A stretch of 64,000 bases of DNA from Clostridia bacterium (GCA_024692685.1 JAILMJ010000053.1:51663-115662), one strand, 5' to 3'; numbered from the stretch's first letter, positions 28,617-37,233 are shown. A program made the numbers and translations. Notes: generated from the letters alone by a model not told the origin.

Positions 28617-29372
28617 TCAATCTCTGTTATAATTCTGAAGGAACTGCTTCATTCTCTCCGACCGGGTGTTGCCGAATACTTCTTCAGGAGCGCCCTGCTC
28701 AACTATGACGCCGCCGGACATAAAAATGACTTTGTCTGAAACAGCCCTGGCAAACGCCATCTCGTGAGTTACTATAACCATTGTCATTTTTTCTTTGGCA
28801 AGCTGTTTTATAACTTTAAGCACTTCGCCGGTGAGTTCGGGATCAAGAGCAGAAGTCGGCTCGTCAAAGAAAAGAATCTCGGGATTCATCGCAAGAGCTC
28901 TGACTATGGAAACCCTCTGCTGCTGACCGCCGGAAAGCTCGCAGGGATAGGCGTCCGCCTTATCCGCAAGTCCCATTTTTTCAAGGAGCATCATACATTC
29001 TTCCCTGACCTCGCGCTTATCCCTTTTCATTATCGAAACAGGGGCATCCATCATATTTTTCAGCACGGAATAGTGGGGAAAAAGATTGAAGTTCTGGAAG
29101 ACCAAACCGAAAATGTGGCGGAAATCGTTGAGATTTTTGGCGTAAACGCATTTACCGTTTACATTTTTCGTGACATCCTTATCGTCATAGGAAATAATGC
29201 CAGAGTCTATTGTTTCAAGGAAAGTAGCGCACCTGAGAAGGGTTGATTTGCCCGAACCCGACGGCCCTATAATCGAAACAACTTCGCCCTTGTCAACGCT
29301 GAAGGAGATACCCTTTAAAACATGGTTGCTGCCGAATGATTTCTGTATATCCGACATTTTCATTATACTCAT
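28617..29372 (-). CDS. polar amino acid ABC transporter, ATP-binding protein
   Basis: ATPase of the GlnQ/HisP family, 251 residues. Walker A is [14 protein letters not shown]-loop [10 protein letters not shown], signature LSGGQQQR, Walker [15 protein letters not shown] and switch VTHEM. The ribosome binding site GGAGGGTGCCGT precedes the ATG. It follows the permease gene by 12 nt and is followed by the racemase-like gene after one base, so all belong to one import operon. Confidence 0.95.
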   Translation of the reverse strand: MSIMKMSDIQKSFGSNHVLKGISFSVDKGEVVSIIGPSGSGKSTLLRCATFLETIDSGIISYDDKDVTKNVNGKCVYAKNLNDFRHIFGLVFQNFNLFPHYSVLKNMMDAPVSIMKRDKREVREECMMLLEKMGLADKADAYPCELSGGQQQRVSIVRALAMNPEILFFDEPTSALDPELTGEVLKVIKQLAKEKMTMVIVTHEMAFARAVSDKVIFMSGGVIVEQGAPEEVFGNTRSERMKQFLQNYNRD

Positions 29373-29384
29373 ACGGCACCCTCC

Positions 29385-30035
29385 TTAAATCTTGTAATAG
29401 CTCATAGCTTTTTCCACCCTGCGCATTATGAAGCTGACCGCCGCATTGAACACATAGTAGAATACGCCTGCCACAACAAACGGAATGAAACTTGTCTCGG
29501 AATTCGCTATCTGCTTGCCTATGGTGAACATTTCCTGATAAGAAACGGTGAACGCCATTGATGTGTCTTTGACGAGAGTAACAATTTCATTTGTCATACT
29601 CGGCAGAATACGCCGTATAACCTGAGGAAAAATGATTTTAAAGAAAGTCTGCACTCTGGAATAACCGAGCACCTGAGCCGCCTCATACTGACCGACAGGC
29701 ATTGACTCTATACCGCTGCGGTAAATCTCGGCAAAATATGCCGCGTAGTTTATTGAGAAGGCAACTACAACAGGAATAAGCTTATTCCTCGAAACGCTGA
29801 TTCCGAAGAGATAATACGGGCCGTAAGTTACGGCGATAAGCTGGAGCATAAGAGGGGTTCCCCTGAGAACCGATATGATAAAACTTGCCGCGCCGGAAAT
29901 CACTTTGTATTTGCTTCCTCTCATCAGGGCAACCACCATACCGAGGGGAAGCGCAAACAGCAGCGTGAGGAAAAAAATGGCGCAGGTTTTTTCGAGACCC
30001 GAAGCCATCTTCAGGGCCATTGTCATTAAAGTCAT
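29385..30035 (-). CDS. polar amino acid ABC transporter, permease
   Basis: 216 residues with about five membrane segments. The HisM/GlnP-type core EIYRSGIESMPVGQYEAAQVLGYS contains the EAA motif that contacts the ATPase. A second marker is the VSVLRGTPLMLQL segment early in the protein. A single permease gene implies a homodimer. It is separated from the binding-protein gene by 120 nt containing a hairpin, which would lower its expression relative to that gene. Confidence 0.94.
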   Translation of the reverse strand: MTLMTMALKMASGLEKTCAIFFLTLLFALPLGMVVALMRGSKYKVISGAASFIISVLRGTPLMLQLIAVTYGPYYLFGISVSRNKLIPVVVAFSINYAAYFAEIYRSGIESMPVGQYEAAQVLGYSRVQTFFKIIFPQVIRRILPSMTNEIVTLVKDTSMAFTVSYQEMFTIGKQIANSETSFIPFVVAGVFYYVFNAAVSFIMRRVEKAMSYYKI

Positions 30036-30078
30036 ATATAACCTCGATTTCGTTTATCCAAACTGTAAATATCGAAAA

Positions 30079-30106
30079 CCTGAAGGCGCATTGCTGCACC
30101 TTCAGG
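30079..30106 (-). terminator. attenuating hairpin between binding protein and permease genes
   Basis: CCTGAAGG and CCTTCAGG form an eight-base stem. On the minus strand TTTTCGATATTT follows. Such hairpins let the periplasmic-type binding protein be made in excess over the membrane parts. Confidence 0.65.
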
Positions 30107-30155
30107 AAATTTCCGTAAAAGGCGTTGCTTTAAAACCGGACCGGCAAAAGCAATT

Positions 30156-30971
30156 TTACTTGGTGAGAAGAAGATTGCCCGCTATATCGGGATACTTCTC
30201 AACAATGGCCGCATAGGTGCCGTTTTCAATGATGGCATCAATAGCAGCCTCAACCCGGGCGCAAAGATCCGCATCTCCGGAACGGAATGCAATACCGTAC
30301 TGCTCGGCGCCGAAATCCTCATCAATGATTCTGAAGCCTTCGTTGTTTGCTACGTAATCCTGCGCGACGGGAGCGTCAACAAATACGGCGTCTACCGCAT
30401 TGCCTGCGAGCTCGGTAAAGCAGCTTGTGAAGCTGTTGGCTGTAACAATGTTACCGAAGGTCTTTGCAAGGTCGGAAAGGTCTCCACTGAGAAGAGCTTC
30501 TCCGGATGTTCCGAGCTGAACGGCAACATCTTTTCCCGCAAGATCGGCCGATGACTTATATTCGCTGTCGTCTTTGACGAGAAGAACCTGCTCGTTGTCA
30601 AAGTAAGGTCTGGAAATTATATATCCCGCATCCTTCATGGAGTCAAGAATGGTCATACCGGACCATACGCAGTCGCACTCTTCAGAATCAAGCTGAACAA
30701 GTTTTTCGTCCCAGTTCACTGCAAACACTTTGAATTCCCAGCCGAGGTAATCGCATACCGCTTTGCAGACCTCAACGTCAAAACCGGTATATTCGCCGTC
30801 ATCACCGAGATAGCTGAAGGGAGGATACTCAGGGTCAATACCCATTGTAAATGAAGTCCTTTCGGCTTCCGTTTCATTCGCCGTATCATCTGTCTTAGCT
30901 CCGCATCCGGCAAGGCCGAGAGTAAGAGCGGCAATAATGAGAGCTAACACCAGAGCTGTAATTTTTTTCAT
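30156..30971 (-). CDS. amino acid ABC transporter substrate-binding lipoprotein
   Basis: 271 residues. Lipoprotein signal MKKITALVLALIIA ... with lipobox L-A-G-C. The mature part is a type II (SBP_bac_3) amino acid binding protein: MGIDPEYPPFSYLGDDGEYTG at its start, DCVWSGMTI, and VQLGTSGEA in the hinge region. The start is set by GGAGGTTATT; the frame runs 24 codons upstream through the leader. It is first in the operon, has a strong promoter, and a palindrome lies in the leader. Sequence alone does not say which amino acid it binds. Confidence 0.95.
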   Translation of the reverse strand: MKKITALVLALIIAALTLGLAGCGAKTDDTANETEAERTSFTMGIDPEYPPFSYLGDDGEYTGFDVEVCKAVCDYLGWEFKVFAVNWDEKLVQLDSEECDCVWSGMTILDSMKDAGYIISRPYFDNEQVLLVKDDSEYKSSADLAGKDVAVQLGTSGEALLSGDLSDLAKTFGNIVTANSFTSCFTELAGNAVDAVFVDAPVAQDYVANNEGFRIIDEDFGAEQYGIAFRSGDADLCARVEAAIDAIIENGTYAAIVEKYPDIAGNLLLTK

Positions 30972-30989
30972 AATAACCTCCGATTGGGG

Positions 30990-31005
30990 AACCGGAATTC
31001 CGGTT
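30990..31005. promoter_or_regulatory. 16-bp perfect palindrome in the ABC operon leader (candidate operator)
   Basis: AACCGGAATTCCGGTT lies between the promoter and the ribosome binding site of the binding-protein gene. A perfect loopless dyad there suits a dimeric repressor better than an RNA hairpin. The regulator is unknown. Confidence 0.5.
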
Positions 31006-31033
31006 AATTTCATCCCCTTTTTATTGCAATAAC

Positions 31034-31062
31034 AATTTACCATATCGTCATTGTAAAGTCAA
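31034..31062 (-). promoter_or_regulatory. sigma-A-type promoter of the amino acid ABC/racemase operon
   Basis: Minus strand: TTGACT, 17 nt, TAAATT, about 63 nt before the binding-protein start. Confidence 0.72.
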
Positions 31063-31107
31063 GATTTGTTTTGATTGAGGCAGATGCGTTCCCGCGCGTC
31101 TTTGCTC

Positions 31108-31135
31108 TTGAAAAACGGGAAAAACAGTGTATAAT
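31108..31135 (+). promoter_or_regulatory. sigma-A-type promoter of ylmH
   Basis: TTGAAA, 16 nt, TATAAT, 31 nt before the ATG. Confidence 0.65.
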
Positions 31136-31166
31136 TCGATATAGAAATCAAAAGGAATAATATGTA

Positions 31167-31964
31167 ATGAAAACAGATAACGACAACAAAATGCTTCTCT
31201 CTTTCCTTGAAGAGAGGGCGGAAAAGTGCAGAAAGACGGGGCAGATTACCTTCAGCCGTTTTCTGGACCTGAATCAGCAGAGCCTCTGCGCTTCAATGAA
31301 GCTGCCCGCCGGGGTCAGCAGAATTTTTTACGGCGCGTCCCCTGCTCCGGAAAGGGCAGTTGCGGTCTTTGCTCCGGATGAACTTGAAATAAACTCATCC
31401 GCAGAACTTGAAAAATATTACATTGCGTCGCCGCGGGATTGCCCCGTTACTGTCCTGAAGGTGGTAAAGGACAGGTTTTCAAAGCCGCTCGGTCACAGGG
31501 ACTACCTGGGCGCTCTGATGGCCCTCGGCATTAACCGTGATGTTACGGGTGACATAGAAACAGACGACAGCGGAGCGAGAATAGCCGTTGCAGCGGGTAT
31601 GGCGGACTACATTGCCGGGCACCTTACAGGCGCCGGCAGGGGCACACTTAAAATTACGGCTGTATACCCGTGGGATTACCCGAGCCGTGTCAGAAACGAG
31701 GGAAATGATGAGAGCTTTACGGTTTCATCTCTCAGGCTTGACAGTGTGGTGAAAAACGGCTTCCGTGTTTCACGTGAAGAGGCTCACGAAGCCATAGAGC
31801 ACGGCTCAATCTTCGTCAATGACAGAGAATGTGAAAAGCCCGATAAAAGACTCACCGAAGGTGACAAGGTCACATTCAGGCACAGGGGCAGGCTCATCAT
31901 TGAGGACTGCTCCGGCGTGAGCAGAAAGGGAAAGACAATAGTCAAAATAAAAAGGTTCCTCTGA
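31167..31964 (+). CDS. ylmH: YlmH-family RNA-binding protein with C-terminal S4 domain
   Basis: 265 residues, full length for YlmH, a protein linked to ribosome-associated quality control in Firmicutes. The family core FSKPLGHRDYLGALMALGINRDVTGDI is present, followed by the S4 RNA-binding domain from ~180: LRLDSVVKNGFRVSREEAHEAI and VNDRECEKPDKRLTEGDKV. In Bacillus the gene sits in the ylm/divIVA cluster; here it is alone on the plus strand with its own promoter. Its last codons and stop lie inside the terminator stem. Confidence 0.9.
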   Translation: MKTDNDNKMLLSFLEERAEKCRKTGQITFSRFLDLNQQSLCASMKLPAGVSRIFYGASPAPERAVAVFAPDELEINSSAELEKYYIASPRDCPVTVLKVVKDRFSKPLGHRDYLGALMALGINRDVTGDIETDDSGARIAVAAGMADYIAGHLTGAGRGTLKITAVYPWDYPSRVRNEGNDESFTVSSLRLDSVVKNGFRVSREEAHEAIEHGSIFVNDRECEKPDKRLTEGDKVTFRHRGRLIIEDCSGVSRKGKTIVKIKRFL

Positions 31965-31981
31965 AAAACAGAGGAACCTTT
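31951..31981. terminator. bidirectional terminator between ylmH and the SCP2-transketolase operon
   Basis: AAAGGTTCCTCTG and CAGAGGAACCTTT form a perfect thirteen-base stem with a five-base loop. The ylmH stop codon is part of the left arm. On the minus strand TTTATTTTG follows. It serves both convergent transcripts. Confidence 0.9.
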
Positions 31982-31995
31982 ATCATATTAAATTC

Positions 31996-32808
31996 TTATT
32001 TGGCGTAGTCGCCGACCATAAACATCAATTCGCCTATCTGACCGCCGAATTCCGGCGCGCCGTCCATGACAAGCTTGCCGGTCCTGACGGAATCAAGCAT
32101 ATCGTCTATGCTCAGAAGAATACCGAGCGCGCTCTTGAAGGAATCAAATCTCAGGGTGAAGAACGGAAGGGCTCTCTTGTATGTGCCTCTGCCCGCTCTG
32201 GATTTACCGGCCTTGATTCTGATATAGGCCGAAACTTCCGGATGATTCTCAACCGCAAATGCGTAAACACGGTCGGGGCTCTTTGATGTCCACTCCTTAA
32301 CTTTCTCGTGACCGTTCTTATTGAGGGTGCTTATACCGCTTGAAAGCAGATAGAAGAAACATTTAACCATAAGCTGCTGCGTTGTTTCATCTTCGGGGAT
32401 CTCTGTCGCGGTAAGCAGGGAGCTCATTTTAAGGAGAGTCATCATAAATGAAAGAAATGTGCCGCCGTGGGAGACAACGCCTTTCATTTTCGGAAGGGTC
32501 TTGGGCCCAATATTGCCTTTGAAGAAGGCGTTCATCTGCTCAACACTCTTGAATTCAAGTTCAACCTGTGTATGCTCTTTGTCGCTGACCTTATCGGCAT
32601 GAACAACCCATTCACCGTCGTTGATTACAAAGTGAGTCGCATATTTGCCGTCCGGAGCCTCCGGATCACGGGCGCTGACCTGAATAACGGCATGGGTCTT
32701 CTCGAACTTTTTGGCAAGTTTGGGATCGTCCGAAGCAATGGTCTTTAACAGCGGAAGAGCAGCACAGAGGAATATTTTATTGGTGAATATATCTTCTCTT
32801 GAAGCCAT
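31996..32808 (-). CDS. SCP2-like protein A (unknown function, last gene of operon)
   Basis: 270 residues, no signal peptide or membrane segment, so probably cytosolic. Its layout resembles the sterol carrier protein 2 (SCP2) fold. A beta-rich start has KYATHFVINDGEWVVHADK, then VELEFKSVEQMNAFFKGN, a helical middle, and a closing GKLVMDGAPEFGG segment like the SCP2 G-x-V-x-G-x end. Proteins of this fold bind lipids or other hydrophobic ligands. It follows the transketolase C-terminal half by 59 nt. A second SCP2-like gene opens the same operon. Ligand and function are unknown; the family call is by pattern only. Confidence 0.65.
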   Translation of the reverse strand: MASREDIFTNKIFLCAALPLLKTIASDDPKLAKKFEKTHAVIQVSARDPEAPDGKYATHFVINDGEWVVHADKVSDKEHTQVELEFKSVEQMNAFFKGNIGPKTLPKMKGVVSHGGTFLSFMMTLLKMSSLLTATEIPEDETTQQLMVKCFFYLLSSGISTLNKNGHEKVKEWTSKSPDRVYAFAVENHPEVSAYIRIKAGKSRAGRGTYKRALPFFTLRFDSFKSALGILLSIDDMLDSVRTGKLVMDGAPEFGGQIGELMFMVGDYAK

Positions 32809-32867
32809 ATTATTTCCTTTCTGTCAGCGGGATACTTATAAATCTGTATCTCACCGGCTCTTCTCAA

Positions 32868-33878
32868 TTAAAATTCGTCGTCCCAGTTGTCGTCCTCTTC
32901 AAAGTCGGCCTTCATAACCTCACGAACGGCATTGATTATGCCGTTTGCATCAATACCGACCTCAGCCATAATGTCTTCATGAAGACCTATGGGAGCAAAC
33001 TTATCCTGGTGGCCGAGTTTCTTGAATGCGCAGCCCTTACCTGCCTCAACAACAACTTCGGCTACTGCCGAGCCCAGACCGCCGATGACGCTGTGGTCTT
33101 CGACTGTGATAATTCTTCTGGTTTCGGTAACGGCTTTAAGGATTGCTTCCTTATCAATGGGCTTAATGGTGTGCATATTGAGAACGCGGACTTTGAGTCC
33201 GTCAGCGTTTTCAAGGAATTTTGCCGCTTCCTTTGCCTGAAGAACGCAGGAACCGCAGGCGATAACCGTGATATCGGAACCGGGGTTGATTTCAACCGCC
33301 TTGCCGACTTCAAAGCCGTAATCCATATTTTCATAGAGAACACGGTCAAAACCACGGTTGATTCTGATATAGTAAGGTCCGAAATTATCATAGGCAGCAT
33401 TAACTGCGTTCGCTGTTTCGTAGCCGTCTGCGGGAACTATGAGTGTGATGTTGGGCATTGCTCTTACGATAGCAAGGTCAACAATGGCATGGTGGGTTGA
33501 ACCCGCCTGGCCGAAAGATGTACCCGAATGGGTAGCTATTATCTTGGCATTGACATTCTGATAGCAAATATCGGTGTGAAGCTGGTCACAGGCTCTCATT
33601 GAAGTGAAAGCCGAGAAGCCGGAAACGAAGGGAGTGATGCCGGCTCTTGCAAGTCCTGCCGCAACTCCGAACATATCCTGCTCTGCGATACCGACATTGA
33701 TAACTCTCTCGGGGCAAACCTTAAGAACATCACCTAATTTTGTCGACTTTGCAAGGTCGGCGGTAACGGCAACCACTTTGGGGTCTCTCTGCATAATATC
33801 GGCTATTGCCTTGCCGTATATTTCGGATGTTGAAAGGTCAGTCTGGCTTGTTGCAGTATAAACAAATCCGCCTGCCAT
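32868..33878 (-). CDS. transketolase, C-terminal subunit (pyrimidine-binding and C-terminal domains)
   Basis: 336 residues carrying the second half of a split transketolase. The catalytic Glu that activates ThDP is in NVGIAEQDMFGVAAGLA. The phosphate/sugar-binding region THSGTSFGQAGSTHHAI and the C-terminal domain with VRVLNMHTIKPID follow. It ends in an unusual acidic tail (DFEEDDNWDDEF). The gene starts 2 nt after the N-terminal half, so the two are made together as a complex. The split form is common in Clostridia and in dedicated pathways for unusual sugars. A specific acceptor cannot be read from sequence, and its context with an aminotransferase is not the pentose phosphate pathway. Confidence 0.93.
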   Translation of the reverse strand: MAGGFVYTATSQTDLSTSEIYGKAIADIMQRDPKVVAVTADLAKSTKLGDVLKVCPERVINVGIAEQDMFGVAAGLARAGITPFVSGFSAFTSMRACDQLHTDICYQNVNAKIIATHSGTSFGQAGSTHHAIVDLAIVRAMPNITLIVPADGYETANAVNAAYDNFGPYYIRINRGFDRVLYENMDYGFEVGKAVEINPGSDITVIACGSCVLQAKEAAKFLENADGLKVRVLNMHTIKPIDKEAILKAVTETRRIITVEDHSVIGGLGSAVAEVVVEAGKGCAFKKLGHQDKFAPIGLHEDIMAEVGIDANGIINAVREVMKADFEEDDNWDDEF

Positions 33879-33880
33879 AA

Positions 33881-34759
33881 TTATTCACCCTCCTTTTCCG
33901 CTCTTTCGCAACGGACTTTGTAATCCTCATCAAGTTCGTTGTTGAATTTTTCAAACATGGCGTCATCAATTCCGCCGTAGTGCCAGAGGTAATCACCCTC
34001 TATGGTCTTTATGCCGGCGCCCTTCTTGGTGTCCATAATGATGCACGAAGGTGCACAGGGCTCTTTTGAGCGGGCAACAGCGGCGTCAATAGCTTCGCAC
34101 AGAGCGCTTATGTTGTTGCCGTCTACCGTTACGGTGTTGAAGCCGAAGGCAACCATCTTATCCGCAAGCGGCTCAAGTTTCATAACATCCTCTGTGTTAC
34201 CGTCTATCATGCAATGGTTTCTGTCAATGAAAACTATGCAGTTTGAAAGTTTATAATGATTAAGTGTCATAAAGCCTTCCCAGTTTGAACCTTCACCGAG
34301 CTCGCCGTCGCCTGTGGCAACATAGGTGAGATAGTCCTTGCCGAGAATTCTCGCCGCAAGAGCAGTACCGGCGGCAATGGATACGCCGTGACCGAGCGAA
34401 CCGGTTGACGCGTCAACACCGACAACCTTGTTGGAGTCAAGGTGCATACCCATTTTTGAACCGGAAAGATTGAAGGTCTTGAGCATTTCAACATCGTTGA
34501 AACCCTTGTCGCAGAGTACGGGAGCATAGGAAATGGCCGCATGACCCTTTGAAAGAATGAATCTGTCTCTGTCTTCCCACTTGGGATCTTCAACTTTAAT
34601 GTTGAGATACTTATGATACATAACGGTCAGCAGATCCAGAATACTCATTCCGCCGCCAATATGGCCGCTGCCTGCCCAGGCAACTGTCTGAAGAGTCAGT
34701 TTTCTGAGCTCGTGAGCTTTTTTCTCAAGGGCAAGCCATTCCTGCTTTGATAATGCCAT
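33881..34759 (-). CDS. transketolase, N-terminal subunit (ThDP/Mg-binding domain)
   Basis: 292 residues. The ThDP/Mg-binding motif reads GDGELGEGSNWEGF and ends in the Asn of FIDRNHCMIDG. GSGHIGGGMSILDLL near the start and SKGHAAISYAP give the two conserved His used in transketolase catalysis. It is partner to the gene immediately downstream. GGAGGAATTTTCC precedes its ATG, with a 61-nt gap after the aminotransferase gene. Confidence 0.94.
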   Translation of the reverse strand: MALSKQEWLALEKKAHELRKLTLQTVAWAGSGHIGGGMSILDLLTVMYHKYLNIKVEDPKWEDRDRFILSKGHAAISYAPVLCDKGFNDVEMLKTFNLSGSKMGMHLDSNKVVGVDASTGSLGHGVSIAAGTALAARILGKDYLTYVATGDGELGEGSNWEGFMTLNHYKLSNCIVFIDRNHCMIDGNTEDVMKLEPLADKMVAFGFNTVTVDGNNISALCEAIDAAVARSKEPCAPSCIIMDTKKGAGIKTIEGDYLWHYGGIDDAMFEKFNNELDEDYKVRCERAEKEGE

Positions 34760-34820
34760 GGAAAATTCCTCCTTTTTGTGTATGGTTGACCGGTCTCACA
34801 GGGACCGTGAATTAATTAAA

Positions 34821-36107
34821 TCAGCCGAGTTCCGGGTGGTTTTTCTTAACCACTTTGAAGGCCTCTTCGCAAATCTCGATGCTTCTCTTGATATCGTCGC
34901 TTGTCAGGGAAGCGTTAATGAAGTGATTGTGATGCGATGCAAGGAACACACCTCTGTTAACACATTCCGCTATCCACTCCTGATGAAGCATAAGCGAATC
35001 GTCGTTAGCTATTCTCAGATAGAAGAGGGCGGGAGCGCCGCTGACCACAAGGTTAAAGCCGTTGTTTGCCGCGGCAGCCTTCAGGCCGTCGGTTAACTGC
35101 GTGCCGAGTTCACGGAAGAGTTTGGGAGTATCGAGCTTCTTCATCTTATTGATGCAGGCGATGCAGGCCGCAAAGGGAATCGCGCTCATCCAGTATGAAC
35201 CGGTGTATGAAAGGCTGGATGCCGCTCCTTTGAGGAATTCCTTGCCGCAGAACGCCGACATATTCCAGCCGTTTGCGAGAGCCTTGCAGAAGCAGATTAT
35301 ATCGGCCTCGAAGCCGAAATAATGGTCGGAACCGGCAATATCAAGACGGAAGCCGGCGCGAACATCGTCAACTATAAGAACGATTCCGTTGTCTGTGCAG
35401 AGCTTTCTGACATCCTGCCAAAAACCGTCGGCAGGATACTTGTTGTCGTAGAAATTGCCGTGGTCGTAAGGCTGGGCAATAACAGCGGCTATATCGTTAT
35501 CCTCGGCAACTATCTTTCTGAGGGTTGCAATATCATCCCAATCAACATAGATGTTGTTGGCAACATCCTCGGGAAGAACGCCGGGATAGTCGATTTTCTG
35601 AACTATGGGAGAAACACCGTGATAGAAGCCGTTGAAGAAAATCAGCTTTTTCTTATGAGTATGTGCACGGGCGGTAAGAATGGCACCCTGAGTGGCATCG
35701 TTACCGTTTTTTGCGAAGAAAGCCCAGTCTGCGCAGTTAACAGTATCAACAAGTAACTCCGCACATTCAACCATTATCTTGTTGGGAGAAGTTGTGCAGT
35801 TGCCGAGTTTAGCCTGCGCCAATGCCGCGGCGTCAACATCCGGATCGTTATATCCGAGCACATTGGGGCCGTATGCGCACATATAATCAACATATTTGTT
35901 TCCGTCAACATCCCAGAAATATGAACCCTGGGCTTTATCGGAAAAACGGGGCCAGCGATTAACCGGAGTGAAAAGACCTTCGGCAGGGCCGAGATGACCG
36001 TAAACGCCGGAGGGAATTACCTTTGCGGCTCTGGCATACCATTCATCCGACTTGGTTGTTTTATAACAGGTAAATTTCTTTACCTTGGGATCAAAATTGT
36101 CACTCAT
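34821..36107 (-). CDS. class III PLP aminotransferase (glutamate-1-semialdehyde aminotransferase-like)
   Basis: 428 residues, fold type I. The N-terminal IPSGVYGHLGP and FWDVDGNKYVDYMCAYGPNVLG match the glutamate-1-semialdehyde/omega-aminotransferase group. The PLP lysine is K275 in FCKALANG and the ring Asp is in VDDVRAGFR (the usual form is DEVxTGFR). FFAKNGNDATQGAI binds the phosphate. A true HemL is unlikely because no tetrapyrrole genes are near. Beside split transketolase it may form or remove an amino group on a keto or aldehyde sugar-like compound. The substrate is unknown. Confidence 0.88.
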   Translation of the reverse strand: MSDNFDPKVKKFTCYKTTKSDEWYARAAKVIPSGVYGHLGPAEGLFTPVNRWPRFSDKAQGSYFWDVDGNKYVDYMCAYGPNVLGYNDPDVDAAALAQAKLGNCTTSPNKIMVECAELLVDTVNCADWAFFAKNGNDATQGAILTARAHTHKKKLIFFNGFYHGVSPIVQKIDYPGVLPEDVANNIYVDWDDIATLRKIVAEDNDIAAVIAQPYDHGNFYDNKYPADGFWQDVRKLCTDNGIVLIVDDVRAGFRLDIAGSDHYFGFEADIICFCKALANGWNMSAFCGKEFLKGAASSLSYTGSYWMSAIPFAACIACINKMKKLDTPKLFRELGTQLTDGLKAAAANNGFNLVVSGAPALFYLRIANDDSLMLHQEWIAECVNRGVFLASHHNHFINASLTSDDIKRSIEICEEAFKVVKKNHPELG

Positions 36108-36121
36108 TTCGCTTTCCTCCT

Positions 36122-36880
36122 TTAAGCAAGATAAATCGCAACTCTGTCAAGTATGCGATTGACATTGTCGAGCATTGCCATGAGTCCGTGCATTTCAACC
36201 TTGCCCGTTCCTATGCAGGCAAGCGCGTTGACTTTGCCGCCGAACAAATCGTTTGCGGTCTGATAACTGTCAAATATCATTGAGCAGCGGTATTTTTCCG
36301 GCCTCTTTTTCAGGCAGAGGAGTCTGTGGTTTTTGGCGATGATTTCAACTGCGGGACCGTCTTTGATGGCTATCATCACGCTGCCGTCAACAATGTGCGC
36401 GGCACTGAACTTGCAGATTTCATCTTGATTGCCGAGCTGGGCAATAGCCACGCCGATAACATTCAGCGTCATCTCCGTATTTATACGGAAAATGTCGGGG
36501 TCCTTCAAGTCCTCATCGGAGGGTCTGAGATACTTGTTAAGCAGATCTGTAAGCTTGGTAAAATCTTTGAGAAGAAAACCGATGTGAGTGAATCCTTTTG
36601 AGGGAATCGGGGTAACCGTTCCGTCAATAAGTCCGTTAAATTTTTCGCAGGAGCTGAAAGGAAGTTTGACATTGCATTTGCTGCAACCCTGTTCCATTCT
36701 GCACTTACCGTTCGCAAAGGTAATTGTGGCGCTCGGGCCGCCCTTAACCTCGAAGCCTATGGAAAGAGGCTTTTTATTGGTTAAAGCAGCGCTCGCTTCG
36801 GGAACAAGTTCGCAGAGGTTCTCAAGAGCACCCAGGACTGCGTAGAGATTGACATACGCGAGGGCTTTTTGATCAATCAT
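36122..36880 (-). CDS. SCP2-like protein B (unknown function, first gene of operon)
   Basis: 252 residues, soluble. SCP2-like features are KPLSIGFEVKGGPSATITFANGK, then a LPFSSCEKFNGLIDGTVTP segment, and the end GKVEMHGLMAMLDNVNRILD. It resembles SCP2-like protein A in layout but they are not close copies. A small Cys cluster (CRMEQGCSKCNVKL, C x5 C x2 C, with more Cys nearby) might bind a metal. AGGAGGAAATCAAA is the ribosome binding site. The gene opens the five-gene operon behind a strong promoter. Function unknown. Confidence 0.65.
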   Translation of the reverse strand: MIDQKALAYVNLYAVLGALENLCELVPEASAALTNKKPLSIGFEVKGGPSATITFANGKCRMEQGCSKCNVKLPFSSCEKFNGLIDGTVTPIPSKGFTHIGFLLKDFTKLTDLLNKYLRPSDEDLKDPDIFRINTEMTLNVIGVAIAQLGNQDEICKFSAAHIVDGSVMIAIKDGPAVEIIAKNHRLLCLKKRPEKYRCSMIFDSYQTANDLFGGKVNALACIGTGKVEMHGLMAMLDNVNRILDRVAIYLA

Positions 36881-36987
36881 TTTGATTTCCTCCTAAATTC
36901 AGTTTCCGTTGCGGGAAAAGAGGGCGGTTTTCGGACTGAAACCGCGGCACAATTTCCCACTTAACAGTTCCTGATAATATTTATTTT

Positions 36988-37016
36988 ATTTTAGCATGCG
37001 GTTTATTTAAAGTCAA
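36988..37016 (-). promoter_or_regulatory. promoter of the SCP2-transketolase-aminotransferase operon
   Basis: Minus strand: TTGACT, 17 nt, TAAAAT, with a leader of about 100 nt. In the leader, GCGGTTT and AAACCGC (36924-36945) can form a small hairpin before the ribosome binding site. Confidence 0.78.
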
Positions 37017-37157
37017 CAAAATAATAAGACATCAGCAGCGTCCGATTGTAAAACTTAACATCATTTTTTTGTATATTATAGCAAAACCGCGGGATTTGCT
37101 GTCCAATCTCCCGCCTCCCCGATTAACCGCGGCATAGAATAAATCCAAAACAGAAAA

Positions 37158-37186
37158 ATGCCCGGCAATATCAGCATACCGGGCAT
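37158..37186 (-). terminator. third of three tandem terminator-like hairpins
   Basis: ATGCCCGG and CCGGGCAT form an eight-base stem. On the minus strand it is followed by TTTTCTGTTTTGG. It lies furthest downstream of the small secreted protein gene. The whole 36994-37427 gap contains these hairpins and no gene that can be supported. Confidence 0.65.
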
Positions 37187-37233
37187 TAACGGAAAACACA
37201 GGAACAGGCAAATAAATGCGGGAAACAAAAAAT

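Noticed and set aside
34821-36107. Reading the aminotransferase as HemL in tetrapyrrole synthesis
   Set aside because: The Asp region is VDDVRAGFR, not the HemL form, and no hem genes are near.
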